64,000 bases of DNA from positions 992,001 through 1,056,000 of the forward strand of contig OZ257149.1 of the NCBI GenBank assembly GCA_965279085.1, given 5' to 3'. The notes under the pieces are model-generated. The model was not told the origin of the DNA, made no database searches, and worked only from the letters and a program-made list of their open reading frames with translations. Position numbers and translations under genes: made by a program. This stretch comes from UBA7672 sp965279085. GTDB taxonomy: Bacteria > Pseudomonadota > Alphaproteobacteria > Caulobacterales > Hyphomonadaceae. How positions within the stretch are numbered: position 1 is the stretch's first letter; each line of letters opens with the position of its first letter. Below, one piece after another: positions 42,709 through 51,115 of the stretch.

Positions 42709-43024
42709 GTAGTTCGCTCCAGACACCTGATGGGGCGCTTCTGACGTAACAACGCCAATCGGCCCCGGTAGGTCCCTCAGTTCTCGCCTTCCGCTTTGCG
42801 GTATCGGCGTGATGTCAACTTAGGAAAGCAGTTGAGGCGCTGCATGAAGCAGCAAGGGTATTTTGAAGATCAATTGTGGCGGGCGAGCGCGTTACGCCTT
42901 GGTTAGATGAACATCCGTTGCCGAACGAAATTCACGCCCACGCGTTCGAAACCTTATCGACCTTGCAATCGCTGACTTTTTCGAAGAAGGGCCTGCCATC
43001 CGACGCTCGCACCGCGAGGAAAGA
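42709..43024. other. Gene-free stretch of lower GC beside tRNA-Val
   Basis: No gene is seen in these 316 bp. The sequence is more AT-rich than the neighbours around 42830-42950 (for example GTATTTTGAAGATCAATTGT). TTGACA on the minus strand (42813-42818) could be a -35 element of the 79-residue gene, but no good -10 follows. It lies directly downstream of a tRNA gene, a usual place for integration remnants; no integrase piece or att repeat is visible. Confidence 0.4.
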
Positions 43025-43099
43025 TGGTGGGCGATGCAGGGATTGAACCTGCGACCCCTCCCGTGTGAAGGGAGTGCTCTCCCGCTGAGCTAATCGCCC
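43025..43099 (-). tRNA. tRNA-Val (anticodon CAC)
   Basis: A complete cloverleaf on the minus strand. The acceptor GGGCGAT pairs with ATCGCCC. The D-arm is AGCTCAGCGGGAGAGC. The anticodon stem CTCCC/GGGAG encloses TTCACAC, giving anticodon CAC (valine, codon GUG). The T-arm is GCAGG-TTCAATC-CCTGC. CCA is encoded at 43025-43027 in the plus-strand numbering as TGG. Confidence 0.95.
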
Positions 43100-43123
43100 G
43101 GGACCCCTGAGTCGGGGAGCGGG

Positions 43124-43153
43124 TTCATAGGCCCGCACGCCTCGACCCGTCAA
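43124..43153 (-). promoter_or_regulatory. Candidate promoter of tRNA-Val
   Basis: On the minus strand TTGACG (43148-43153) and TATGAA (43124-43129) are 18 bp apart and lie 24 bp upstream of the mature tRNA 5' end. Confidence 0.5.
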
Positions 43154-43356
43154 GATTTTCGCTTTCTCGCGCGATCCGCATGCCGCGGCGCGGATATTTC
43201 CCGTAATTCGTCCGCTTGAGCCCTACTGGCACGATTGTTATCGGCCACCGCACCACAGTCGGGGGTTTCCCGTGGACAGTGTGCTTTCCTTTTGGGAAGG
43301 CTTCGCCCAAGGCGGATTAAAATCGAGATAGCCGCCAGCGCGGGAGGGAGTTCGGA

Positions 43357-44871
43357 ATGGCGTTTCTGTCGCCAGGCAAAATCACGACCATGGAGGGGGC
43401 CCGGAAGCACCGGAACTACGCCCTCGCGATCCTGTTCATCGTCTACATCTTCAATTTCATCGACCGGCAGATCGTCAACATCCTGCAGGAAGACATCAAG
43501 GCCGACCTTAAGCTGCTCGACTGGCAGCTGGGCACGATGACCGGCCTCGCCTTCGCGGTGGTCTACTGCACCTTCGGCATCCCGGTCGCCCGCATCGCGG
43601 ATTCAACCAGCCGCAAGGGCGTGGTTGTTGTCTCTCTGGCGGTGTGGAGCGGCTTCACCGCCGTCTGCGGTCTCGCGACAAACTACCTGACGCTGCTGCT
43701 TGCGCGCATGGGCGTCGGCCTGGGTGAGGCCGGCGGCAGCCCTCCCGCCCACGCCATGATCTCCGACCTCTACGAGAAGGAGAAGCGCGGCCGCGCGCTC
43801 GCGATCTATTCCGCCGGTCTCTATGCCGGCACGCTGCTCGGCTACTATCTCGGCGGCTGGCTGTCAGACACCTTCACCTGGCGCGAGGCGTTCTTCTTCG
43901 TCGGCGTCCCGGGCGTCCTGTTCGCCATCATCACCTGGACCACGCTGAAGGAACCCATGCGCGGCCTGTCGGGCATCAAGCCGACCGGCGCCAAGATGAC
44001 GTTCGTTCAGTCGTTCAAGAATCTCTGGGCGCTGAAGTCGTTCCGCTACTACTCGCTGGCCACAGGCGCCGGCACTTTCGTTACCTACGGCCTCGGCAAC
44101 TGGATGCCGTCCTTCCTCCAGCGCACCTACGGCACGTTCAACGAGGAAACCGGCAAGTATGTCGGCGCATGGAGCATGCCCGACCTGCAGTCCGCGGTTG
44201 GCTTCTGCCAGGCTGGCGCAGCTGATTGCGCCGCGATGAGCTCCACCGAGATCGGTATCATGTACGGCACCGTCTCCGGCGTCGGCGGCATGATCGGCAC
44301 GATCTGGGGCGGCATCCTTGCCGACAAGATGGGGGCGAAGGACCGCCGCTGGTTCCTGTGGGTGCCCATGTGGGGCAAGCTGATCGGCGCGCCGCTGTTC
44401 ATCCTCTCGATGCTTGCGCCGACGCCAGAGCTGTCCCTGCTGCTCTATTTCCCAGGCATCATGCTAGCCGCGATGTATCTCGGGCCGGCGCTTGCAATCA
44501 CGCACCACCTTGTGCCCGCCTCGATGCGCGCCATGTCATCCGCTGTGCTGTTCTTCATCCTGAACATCATCGGCCTCGGCACTGGCCCGACCGTCGTCGG
44601 CATCGTCAGCGACTGGCTCACGCATACCAGCGCATGGGTCACCAGTGTCATGCCGTTCATCGGCACGACAGAAGCGCTGGTTGACCAGTACTCGCTCAAA
44701 TGGGCGATGATCCTCGCGATCCTGGCGATGCTCCCGCTGACGATCCTTTGGCACTGGGGCGCCAAGGCGCTTCCCAAAGGCGCACTCGACGAGGATGGCA
44801 ACGCCGTCGCCGAAGCCCTCACCGAAGGCGATCCGAAGGGCCACGCAGGAACCACGGGCCCTGCGGCCTGA
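43357..44871 (+). CDS. MFS transporter, spinster-like
   Basis: A 504-residue transporter with 12 predicted helices. It opens with NYALAILFIVYIFNFIDRQI, the signature of the spinster/GlpT-like MFS group (FxDRxxI), and has RIADSTSRKGVVVVSL in the loop after helix 2, plus a long extra loop near residue 255-305 with Cys residues (GFCQAGAADCAAMS). The substrate is unknown; relatives move sphingolipid-like or organic anions. It is a single gene followed by a strong terminator. Confidence 0.92.
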   Translation: MAFLSPGKITTMEGARKHRNYALAILFIVYIFNFIDRQIVNILQEDIKADLKLLDWQLGTMTGLAFAVVYCTFGIPVARIADSTSRKGVVVVSLAVWSGFTAVCGLATNYLTLLLARMGVGLGEAGGSPPAHAMISDLYEKEKRGRALAIYSAGLYAGTLLGYYLGGWLSDTFTWREAFFFVGVPGVLFAIITWTTLKEPMRGLSGIKPTGAKMTFVQSFKNLWALKSFRYYSLATGAGTFVTYGLGNWMPSFLQRTYGTFNEETGKYVGAWSMPDLQSAVGFCQAGAADCAAMSSTEIGIMYGTVSGVGGMIGTIWGGILADKMGAKDRRWFLWVPMWGKLIGAPLFILSMLAPTPELSLLLYFPGIMLAAMYLGPALAITHHLVPASMRAMSSAVLFFILNIIGLGTGPTVVGIVSDWLTHTSAWVTSVMPFIGTTEALVDQYSLKWAMILAILAMLPLTILWHWGAKALPKGALDEDGNAVAEALTEGDPKGHAGTTGPAA

Positions 44872-44890
44872 TTGCCAGGACTTTGAAACG

Positions 44891-44924
44891 AAAGGCCCGG
44901 CTCACGCCGGGCCTTTTTCTTTCT
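44891..44924 (+). terminator. Rho-independent terminator after the MFS gene
   Basis: An 11-bp perfect stem, AAAGGCCCGGC (44891-44901) and GCCGGGCCTTT (44906-44916) around the loop TCAC, followed by TTCTTTCT. Because the stem is flanked by A on the left it may also stop the convergent gene at 44940. Confidence 0.92.
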
Positions 44925-44939
44925 GGCGCCTGACTGGAG

Positions 44940-45968
44940 CTACTCGAACGTCAGCTCGCCCTCGCCCAGCGGCGCGAACACATCCTCCAGCATCTGTCCG
45001 CTGACACCCGCCAGATTCGGCGGATCCCAGTTCGGCTTGTTGTCCTTGTCGATGATCACGGCCCGCACGCCTTCCTGGAAGTCGTGGCTGTGCACCTGCC
45101 GGCAGCCGATGCGGAACTCCATCCGCATATTGTCCTCGAACGTCTGCATCTGCAGCCCCAGCCCAAGCTGGCGATGCGTGACCTTCAGCGTCCGCGGCGA
45201 CTTGGTCTTCAGCACGTCCATCTGCTTGGCCGCCCATTCGCCGCCCTCGCCCTCCAGCGCGAGGAAGATCTCCTCCACCGTCGGCTTCCAGAAGCAGCGC
45301 TGGATCATCTCGAGATGCGTCTCGAACGATCCGGCCTCGTCCCAGTCCATCGCCTCCAGCAGCTCCAGCTCGCCCTCGCAGACCTGCTGCTTCACCGCCG
45401 CCAGCACGCTGGACTCGACATAGTTCGTCGCGACGCCCGCCGCGCAGACGTCGCCGCCCTTCAACCGCTCGCCCGTCAGCGCCAGCCACATTCCCAGTGG
45501 CGGTCCCAGCCGTGGCAGGAACCATCCGCCGCCCACATCCGGAAACAGCCCGATCCCCGTCTCCGGCATCGCGAACGTCGTCCGCTCGGTCGCGACGCGA
45601 TGCGAGCCGTGAACACTGATCCCCACGCCGCCGCCCATGGTCACGCCGTCCATGAAGGCGACATAGGGCTTGGGATAATTCTTGATCCGCGCATTCAGCC
45701 GGTACTCCGCCCGGAAGAATGCCTGCGCCGCCGAGCCATCCGCAGCCCCGCTCTCCGCCAGCATGCGGATGTCCCCGCCCGCGCAAAACCCGCGTGTGCC
45801 CTCCGCATGGTCCACCACCACCAGCTCGATCTCGTCATCGTCCGCCCACGCCTTCAGCGCGGCGTCCATGGCGAGGCACATCTCCTCATTGAGCGCATGC
45901 AGCGCCTGCGGCCGGTTCAGTGTGATTCGCCCGGCGACGCCCTGGCGGTGGATGATCACGTCGGCCAT
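44940..45968 (-). CDS. 3-hydroxyisobutyryl-CoA hydrolase (enoyl-CoA hydratase superfamily)
   Basis: A 342-residue crotonase-fold protein. The start at 45968 (MADVIIHRQGVAGRITLNR) fits the family; the frame to 45995 adds nine codons. It has GFCAGGDIRMLAESG and MDGVTMGGGVGISVHG, with FPDVGGGWFLPRL, typical of 3-hydroxyisobutyryl-CoA hydrolases of valine breakdown. Length (about 340) fits this subgroup rather than the shorter enoyl-CoA hydratases. An acyl-CoA dehydrogenase of the isobutyryl type lies 2.2 kb upstream in the same direction. Confidence 0.87.
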   Translation of the reverse strand: MADVIIHRQGVAGRITLNRPQALHALNEEMCLAMDAALKAWADDDEIELVVVDHAEGTRGFCAGGDIRMLAESGAADGSAAQAFFRAEYRLNARIKNYPKPYVAFMDGVTMGGGVGISVHGSHRVATERTTFAMPETGIGLFPDVGGGWFLPRLGPPLGMWLALTGERLKGGDVCAAGVATNYVESSVLAAVKQQVCEGELELLEAMDWDEAGSFETHLEMIQRCFWKPTVEEIFLALEGEGGEWAAKQMDVLKTKSPRTLKVTHRQLGLGLQMQTFEDNMRMEFRIGCRQVHSHDFQEGVRAVIIDKDNKPNWDPPNLAGVSGQMLEDVFAPLGEGELTFE

Positions 45969-46200
45969 GCCCGATTCCCGGTTCTGAGCGCGCACAAGCT
46001 GCGCACGCCAGACCTTTATGGGCGTATTTAGCTCCGCTCAATCCACCGCACGCTTTTCGGGAATCCCATTCGTCATGGAATCACAGCATGACTCCCTTCG
46101 CGACGACCGGCTTGGAGCGGCAAGGCAGCCCCGACCGCAGGACGCAGAAGCGCCCGTCGCCGTGCGTGTTCGATCCAGCAGCCCTTTGGAGACGGCAGCC

Positions 46201-46419
46201 ATGCACTGGCACACCGTACGCTTCGACGCGGGCGCCAAACGCGTCGAGATCTACCGCCACGCCGACGACATGCTCGACGGCGACCCGGTCATTCTCATCG
46301 ATGCCGATGTGGAAAAATTCGGCAGCTCCCCCGACGCCGCCGAAAAACTCGCCGCCTGGCTCGGCCGCATCGTCCTCAGCGACAACCCTGCAGTCCGCAA
46401 GGCGCTGGGTCTGGGCTAA
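46201..46419 (+). CDS. Small protein of unknown function
   Basis: A 72-residue protein starting at 46201 (MHWHTVRFDAGAKRVEIYR) with GGAG 9 bp upstream. The frame is open back to 46018 without support. It has acidic residues in the middle (DDMLDGDPVILIDADVEKF) and an alpha-helical end (KLAAWLGRIVLSDNPAVRKALGLG). Not recognised. It is divergent from the 3-hydroxyisobutyryl-CoA hydrolase gene, with a 232-bp spacer in which I see no clear regulatory signal. Confidence 0.55.
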   Translation: MHWHTVRFDAGAKRVEIYRHADDMLDGDPVILIDADVEKFGSSPDAAEKLAAWLGRIVLSDNPAVRKALGLG

Positions 46420-46500
46420 GCGGACCGCTGGGCTCCCGCCCGGCAGCGCGCCGCGCAGCGGCGCGAAGCTGACATCAATGCGTACGCAGCAACAAGCCCC

Positions 46501-46971
46501 CTACAACCTCACCAGATACGCGTGCGTGCCTTCCAGGACGAGCATCGAGTCCTGATTGTGGATCGTCGCCTTCATCCGCACGATCCCCGTCGTCCTCTGC
46601 CGCTCCAGTCCCGTGATCTCAAGCAGCGGATAAAGCGTGTCGCCCGGATAGACCGCCTTCAGGAATTTCGCGCTCACCTCGATGAACCCGATCAGGTCCG
46701 TCCCGATCACATGCGGAAACAACCCCGCCCCCGCCGCCGTCAGCGTCAACAGATGCAGCCCGTGCGCCAGCAGGTCCCTGTGCCCCGCTGCCGCACAATA
46801 CGGCCGGTCATAATGGATCGGATGATTGTCGCCCGAAAGCAGCTGGAACGCCGAGAAGTGCGCATCCGTCAGCGTCCGCGCCGGACACGGATACCGCTCG
46901 CCAACCTCAAGCTGGTCGAACCCACGCTTGGGCACGAGGGGGCGAGACATGGGATCGAAGGGTTGGGTCAT
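46501..46971 (-). CDS. MaoC-like dehydratase (hot-dog fold)
   Basis: A 156-residue protein of the MaoC/R-hydratase group. The active-site motif is FSAFQLLSGDNHPIHYD (the consensus is Asp-N-x-x-H), followed by LLAHGLHLLTLTAAG. Members hydrate trans-2-enoyl-CoA. The start at 46971 is used; an ATG at 46950 (MSRPLVPKR) is an alternative. It sits 3 bp before the end of the next upstream gene on the same strand. Confidence 0.9.
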   Translation of the reverse strand: MTQPFDPMSRPLVPKRGFDQLEVGERYPCPARTLTDAHFSAFQLLSGDNHPIHYDRPYCAAAGHRDLLAHGLHLLTLTAAGAGLFPHVIGTDLIGFIEVSAKFLKAVYPGDTLYPLLEITGLERQRTTGIVRMKATIHNQDSMLVLEGTHAYLVRL

Positions 46972-46974
46972 TGG

Positions 46975-47649
46975 CTAGTCACCGAAACTGAGGTCCGTCG
47001 AGAACCTACACCGGGCCTGCTCGCCAATAGCGGTCGCGCCACCCTTTGGATTCCAGATTTCATCCACGCACCCGCTCGTAAGAATGCCGACCTCGCTCAC
47101 CAGCTTCTGGTAGTAAGCCATGTCGATGCATTTCTTCTTCGACTTGCAGCGATCGAGGTTCTCCGTCCAGCCGATGACGGCAACCGCGGGATAGGCCTTG
47201 TCCGTGGGATCGCCTGAAGGCTCCCGCAGATCACGGGCGATCGCGAGGTTCTCCACGTTCACCCGGGCAAGCCGTCCATCAACGACGCTCCACACCTTGT
47301 CGCGCGAAATGATCCGGAAGACCGGCCGCAGCGTGTTGGCATAAGCCTCCACGTTCGAGCCCGATGGCGCATACGAGATGAACGCGCATGGCTCTCTGGG
47401 CTTGGACGCCTTGTCAGGATTGCAGCGCCGCGAAGCCGTCAGGACCTTGTACAGGTCATCGCCAGCCGAAAGCTTCTTCATCCCGAGGTCTTCGGGCCCG
47501 AGCAGGTTCTCGACCGACGTCCAGAGCACATCCGGCCCCGAACCCTCGTCTTCGTCCGCGGGCGGCTGCGCGCTGGCGCCGGCAACGAGCACCGCGCCAA
47601 GGAGCACCATTACGAGGCTTCTCAACATGCGCACGCCCAGTCGGGTCAT
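46975..47649 (-). CDS. Exported protein of unknown function
   Basis: A 224-residue protein. The start at 47649 (MTRLGVRMLRSLVMVLLGAV) gives a signal peptide ending near GASAQ; a later ATG at 47628 is also possible. The mature part starts with an acidic DEDEGSGPD. It has several Cys (RRCNPDKASKPREPCAF, RCKSKKKCIDM, TSGCVDE) likely in disulfides. Not recognised. The end is 3 bp from the MaoC gene and its start is 9 bp from the end of the 165-residue secreted protein. Confidence 0.65.
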   Translation of the reverse strand: MTRLGVRMLRSLVMVLLGAVLVAGASAQPPADEDEGSGPDVLWTSVENLLGPEDLGMKKLSAGDDLYKVLTASRRCNPDKASKPREPCAFISYAPSGSNVEAYANTLRPVFRIISRDKVWSVVDGRLARVNVENLAIARDLREPSGDPTDKAYPAVAVIGWTENLDRCKSKKKCIDMAYYQKLVSEVGILTSGCVDEIWNPKGGATAIGEQARCRFSTDLSFGD

Positions 47650-47657
47650 GGTCGGGC

Positions 47658-48155
47658 CTATTTCCAACAATCGGCAGGGAGAGCACCAAGAGCCTTTGTG
47701 AAACCGCGCATGGAGAAGACAGGGAGATCGATACGACGCGCCTTCAACCCGTTGATCGTCACCCAAAGATGCCCAGCGCGCTTGCCAGTGGCGATGAATT
47801 CGTCAATGCGCGCACGCCATTGAACGGTTGCGACTGTCTGCCCGAAGAAAGCGCTCACTTCGTATTGCTTCGCTTTATCGAACTTCAAGCGAACAATCTG
47901 ATCCGGCGTCGGATTCTCGATCAGCGTTTCTGCAGAGCTGATCGCCAACAGGGGCCCATCGCTTGTGCAGGTCAGCGTGATCTCACCATCGACGCTCTCA
48001 CCAATGCCTCTTACGTTGATTAATATGCCCGCAAAGGCTCCGACAGGCAGGTCGGATTGGTCGATGCCTTTCCAGGCGTCCGTCGCGGTCTGAGCAAAGG
48101 CTGCTGGCGTCCCGAGCGCCAGTATTGCAAGACCGACCCAACCGCGCCACCGCAT
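47658..48155 (-). CDS. Exported protein of unknown function
   Basis: A 165-residue protein. The ATG at 48155 follows a GTG at 48158; either gives the signal peptide MRWRGWVGLAILALGTPAAFAQ. The mature part has VDGEITLTCTSDGPLLAIS and ends KALGALPADCWK, with one Cys in each half that could pair. It may be a periplasmic beta-rich domain. Not recognised. It follows the acyl-CoA dehydrogenase by 9 bp and is probably in one unit with it and the next genes. Confidence 0.65.
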   Translation of the reverse strand: MRWRGWVGLAILALGTPAAFAQTATDAWKGIDQSDLPVGAFAGILINVRGIGESVDGEITLTCTSDGPLLAISSAETLIENPTPDQIVRLKFDKAKQYEVSAFFGQTVATVQWRARIDEFIATGKRAGHLWVTINGLKARRIDLPVFSMRGFTKALGALPADCWK

Positions 48156-48164
48156 CACATTCCC

Positions 48165-49304
48165 CTACTGCCTCAGCATATCCCGCGACACGATCACTCG
48201 CATAACCTCGTTCGTCCCCTCGAGGATCTGGTGCACGCGCAAATCCCGCACGATGCGCTCCACGCCATAGTCGCTCAGATACCCATAGCCGCCATGCAGC
48301 TGGAGCGCATCGTTGGCGACCTTGAAGCCCGTGTCCGTGACGAAGCGCTTCGCCATCGCGCACCAGCGCGTCGCCATCGGCGTCTTGGCGTCCAGCTCCT
48401 TCGCGGCAGCATACAGCATCATGCGCGCCGCCTGCGTCTCGGTCTCCATGTCGGCCAGCTTGAACTGCGCCGACTGGAAATCCGCGATCGCCTGCCCGAA
48501 CTGCTTGCGTTCCCTCGCATAGGACAGGGCCCGGTTCAGCGCATCCTGCATCCCGCCCAGCGAGCACGCGGCGATGTTCAGCCGCCCGCCATCCAGCCCC
48601 GCCATCGCGAAACGGAAGCCATCGCCTTCCGCGCCCACACGCCGGCTCGCCGGTATGCGCACGTCCTCGAAGATCACCTGACGCGTCGGCTGGGAATTCC
48701 AGCCCATCTTCTTCTCGTTGGCGCCGAACGAAATCCCCTTGTCGTCCTTCTTCACGATGAATGTGGAGATGCCCTTCGGCCCATCCGCACCCGTGCGTGC
48801 CATCACGACATAGACATCGCTCACGCCCGCGCCGGAGATGAACTGCTTCGATCCGTTGAGGATGTAGTCCCCGCCATCTTTCGTCGCCCGCGTCTTCAGG
48901 CTAGCCGCGTCCGATCCGGCGCTTGGCTCCGTAAGACAGTACGATGACAACAGCTCCATCGAGGTCAGCTGCGGCAGCCATTCCTTCCGCATCTCGTCCG
49001 TGGCGAAGCGATCAATCATCCACGAGCACATATTGTGGATGGAAATGTACGCCGCCGTCGAAATGCAGCCCTGGGATAGTTGCTCGAAAACCAGTACGGC
49101 GTCGAAACGAGACAGGGCCGAACCACCCACATCCTCGTTAACGTACAAACCGGCGAACCCCAGACCCGCCGCCTCGCGGATCACGTCCACAGGAAAGTGT
49201 TTCTTTTCATCCCACTCCGCCGCATACGGACGCAGTTTCTCGGCCGCGAAGTCTGCCGCTGTCTGACGAATCAAATTCTGTTCAGGCGTAAGGTCTGCTG
49301 TCAT
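48165..49304 (-). CDS. Acyl-CoA dehydrogenase, isobutyryl-CoA dehydrogenase-like
   Basis: A 379-residue flavoenzyme. It has SSYCLTEPSAGSDAASLKT (FAD and substrate loop), KQFISGAGVSDVYVVMART, and the catalytic base Glu in VHQILEGTNEVMRVI. The sequence is close to short/branched-chain (ACAD8-like) dehydrogenases, which convert isobutyryl-CoA to methacrylyl-CoA in valine breakdown. It is transcribed with a secreted protein, MaoC and an unknown gene; the next 3-hydroxyisobutyryl-CoA hydrolase fits the same pathway. Confidence 0.92.
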   Translation of the reverse strand: MTADLTPEQNLIRQTAADFAAEKLRPYAAEWDEKKHFPVDVIREAAGLGFAGLYVNEDVGGSALSRFDAVLVFEQLSQGCISTAAYISIHNMCSWMIDRFATDEMRKEWLPQLTSMELLSSYCLTEPSAGSDAASLKTRATKDGGDYILNGSKQFISGAGVSDVYVVMARTGADGPKGISTFIVKKDDKGISFGANEKKMGWNSQPTRQVIFEDVRIPASRRVGAEGDGFRFAMAGLDGGRLNIAACSLGGMQDALNRALSYARERKQFGQAIADFQSAQFKLADMETETQAARMMLYAAAKELDAKTPMATRWCAMAKRFVTDTGFKVANDALQLHGGYGYLSDYGVERIVRDLRVHQILEGTNEVMRVIVSRDMLRQ

Positions 49305-49406
49305 TGCCGTCTGTTCCGCCTCCGGTTCAGAGGCTATTCATTAGTCGCGTACCAATCCTAGTCCAGAACTTCTCCCTACAAGACCCGCGACAGGCTGGCC
49401 TCTCCC

Positions 49407-49967
49407 ATGGCGTCTCTGATTTCCGAACCCGCGCCGCAATATCGCGTGCGGCCTGCGCGCGGGAACGAGATCGGGGAACTCCAGAACATAGACCTCGCGT
49501 CCGCCACGCTTTTCCGTGGCGCCGGCCTCATCGATTTCGGCCCGCTGGGCGAACCCACCGAGCCGATCCCCGAAGACCGTCTGCGCCGGGGCTTTGGCGA
49601 AGCCCTGATCTGGGTCGCCGTCGATGACCGCGACGAACTTGTGGGTTTCGCCCTCTGCTCGGACCGGGGCGAGGATCTCTACCTCGACCAGCTCTCCGTC
49701 CTGCCGCGCCACGGCCGCCGTGGCATCGGCACGCGCCTCGTCCGCCGCTGCCTGCAGGAAGCCGAAGCCCGCGCCTTCAAGCGCGTCTCGCTCAGCACCT
49801 TCCGCAAGGTGCCCTGGAACGGTCCCTTCTACCGCAAGCTCGGCTTCCGCGAGATTCCCGTCTGGCGTCTCAAGGACTGGCAGTCCGAAATCCGCGAACT
49901 CCAGAAGATCACCATGGACGTCCGCCTCCGCTGCTTCATGGAGCGGAAGGTGAAGCGGGGGCGCTAG
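49407..49967 (+). CDS. GNAT-family N-acetyltransferase
   Basis: A 186-residue acetyltransferase. The acetyl-CoA motif A is LYLDQLSVLPRHGRRGIGTR, with RxxGxG/A at RRGIGTR. It ends with KLGFREIPVW. Substrate unknown; the family acetylates amines on small molecules or proteins. It overlaps the convergent mnmH gene by 4 bp. It is not part of the selenium gene pair. Confidence 0.87.
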   Translation: MASLISEPAPQYRVRPARGNEIGELQNIDLASATLFRGAGLIDFGPLGEPTEPIPEDRLRRGFGEALIWVAVDDRDELVGFALCSDRGEDLYLDQLSVLPRHGRRGIGTRLVRRCLQEAEARAFKRVSLSTFRKVPWNGPFYRKLGFREIPVWRLKDWQSEIRELQKITMDVRLRCFMERKVKRGR

Positions 49968-51031
49968 CCGTTCCAGTTCTTCACCAGCTCGGCGACCCTC
50001 TGCGCGGCCTTGGCCCGGGAGAGCGGTTCGAAATCCGCCATCTCTATTGTATCCAGTTTCGTCCGCTCATTGCGCGCGGTGAACCGCGCATACGCCGGAT
50101 CGTAGTGACGCTGCACAACCTGCTGCACCAGCTCCGCATACTGTCCCGCATCCGCTAGCTCGCGCCAGTTCGCCAGCTGCTTGCGCCCCGGATAAACCTC
50201 CAGCTGAGACAGCACGCGCTCCAGCAGGGCGCGATCGATGACCACGTCCTGATACCGCCCCACCAGATACTCCGCGCGCTTCTCGATCGGCGCGGATAAC
50301 TCGATGCGCGGCGCCCGTTCCATCGCCCGCCACACCGCCGGCGGCAGCGTGCGATTGCCGATCTTGTTCGACTCCGCCTCCACCAGAACCGGCCGCGCCG
50401 GGTCCAATTCCGCCAGCCGTTTCATCAGCGTGGACTCGAACCATTTCTGCGACGGCTGCGGTTTGCCCGCCAGCGCGCCGAACAACGACCCGCGATGCAA
50501 CGCCAGATTTTCGAGGTCGAGCACCTGCACCCCGCGCTTGCCCACGCTGTGCAGTATGTCGGTCTTGCCGCACCCCGTTCCGCCGTCGAGCAGTATGAAG
50601 CGCAAGCCAAGCTCGTCGTCGTAAAGCCGCTTCTGCACCGCCCGGCGATATGTCTTGTAACCGCCCTTCAACACCATCACGCGCCAGCCCACCTGCGCCA
50701 GCACCAGCGCCATCGAGTTCGATCGCTGTCCACCCCGCCAGCAATAGATCAGCGGCTTGAAGTCCGGCCCCTCGTGTGCCAGCGCCGTTTCCAGATGGCG
50801 CCCGATATTCTTCGCCACCAGCGCCGCGCCCATCCTGCGCGCGAGGAACCGCGACTCCTGCACGTAGGTCGTGCCCACACGCGCCCGCTCCCCATCGTCC
50901 AGCACTGGCAGGTTCACTGCCCCCGGCACATGGTCCTCGACAAACTCGCCGGGGCTGCGCACGTCGATGATCATGTCGTACTGCGCCAGCGACGCAGGAT
51001 CGACCGCCTCGGTGACGCCGGGATTGGACAT
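49964..51031 (-). CDS. mnmH: tRNA 2-selenouridine synthase
   Basis: A 355-residue enzyme (also SelU/YbbB). The start at 51031 (MSNPGVTEAVDPASLAQYD) is used; the longer frame to 51151 overlaps selD. The N-terminal rhodanese domain has the catalytic Cys97 in IYCWRGGQRSNS. The P-loop GGTGCGKT (150-157) opens the second domain. It geranylates and then selenates 2-thiouridine at the wobble base of Lys, Glu and Gln tRNAs, using selenophosphate from SelD. It is divergent from selD, which gives its co-substrate. Confidence 0.95.
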   Translation of the reverse strand: MSNPGVTEAVDPASLAQYDMIIDVRSPGEFVEDHVPGAVNLPVLDDGERARVGTTYVQESRFLARRMGAALVAKNIGRHLETALAHEGPDFKPLIYCWRGGQRSNSMALVLAQVGWRVMVLKGGYKTYRRAVQKRLYDDELGLRFILLDGGTGCGKTDILHSVGKRGVQVLDLENLALHRGSLFGALAGKPQPSQKWFESTLMKRLAELDPARPVLVEAESNKIGNRTLPPAVWRAMERAPRIELSAPIEKRAEYLVGRYQDVVIDRALLERVLSQLEVYPGRKQLANWRELADAGQYAELVQQVVQRHYDPAYARFTARNERTKLDTIEMADFEPLSRAKAAQRVAELVKNWNG

Positions 51032-51115
51032 TGCGTTGCGCAGTCTCTCCGGGCCGCCCTGTCGGCCCCTGTCTTGCCCTGCTATCAGACTGCAGCTGCC
51101 TAGCAAGGAGCCGCC

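Noticed and set aside
42932..43153. 73-codon open frame on the minus strand across the tRNA
   Set aside because: It covers tRNA-Val and its translation (RLAQRESTPFTREGSQVQSL) is the well-known artefact of translating a tRNA gene.
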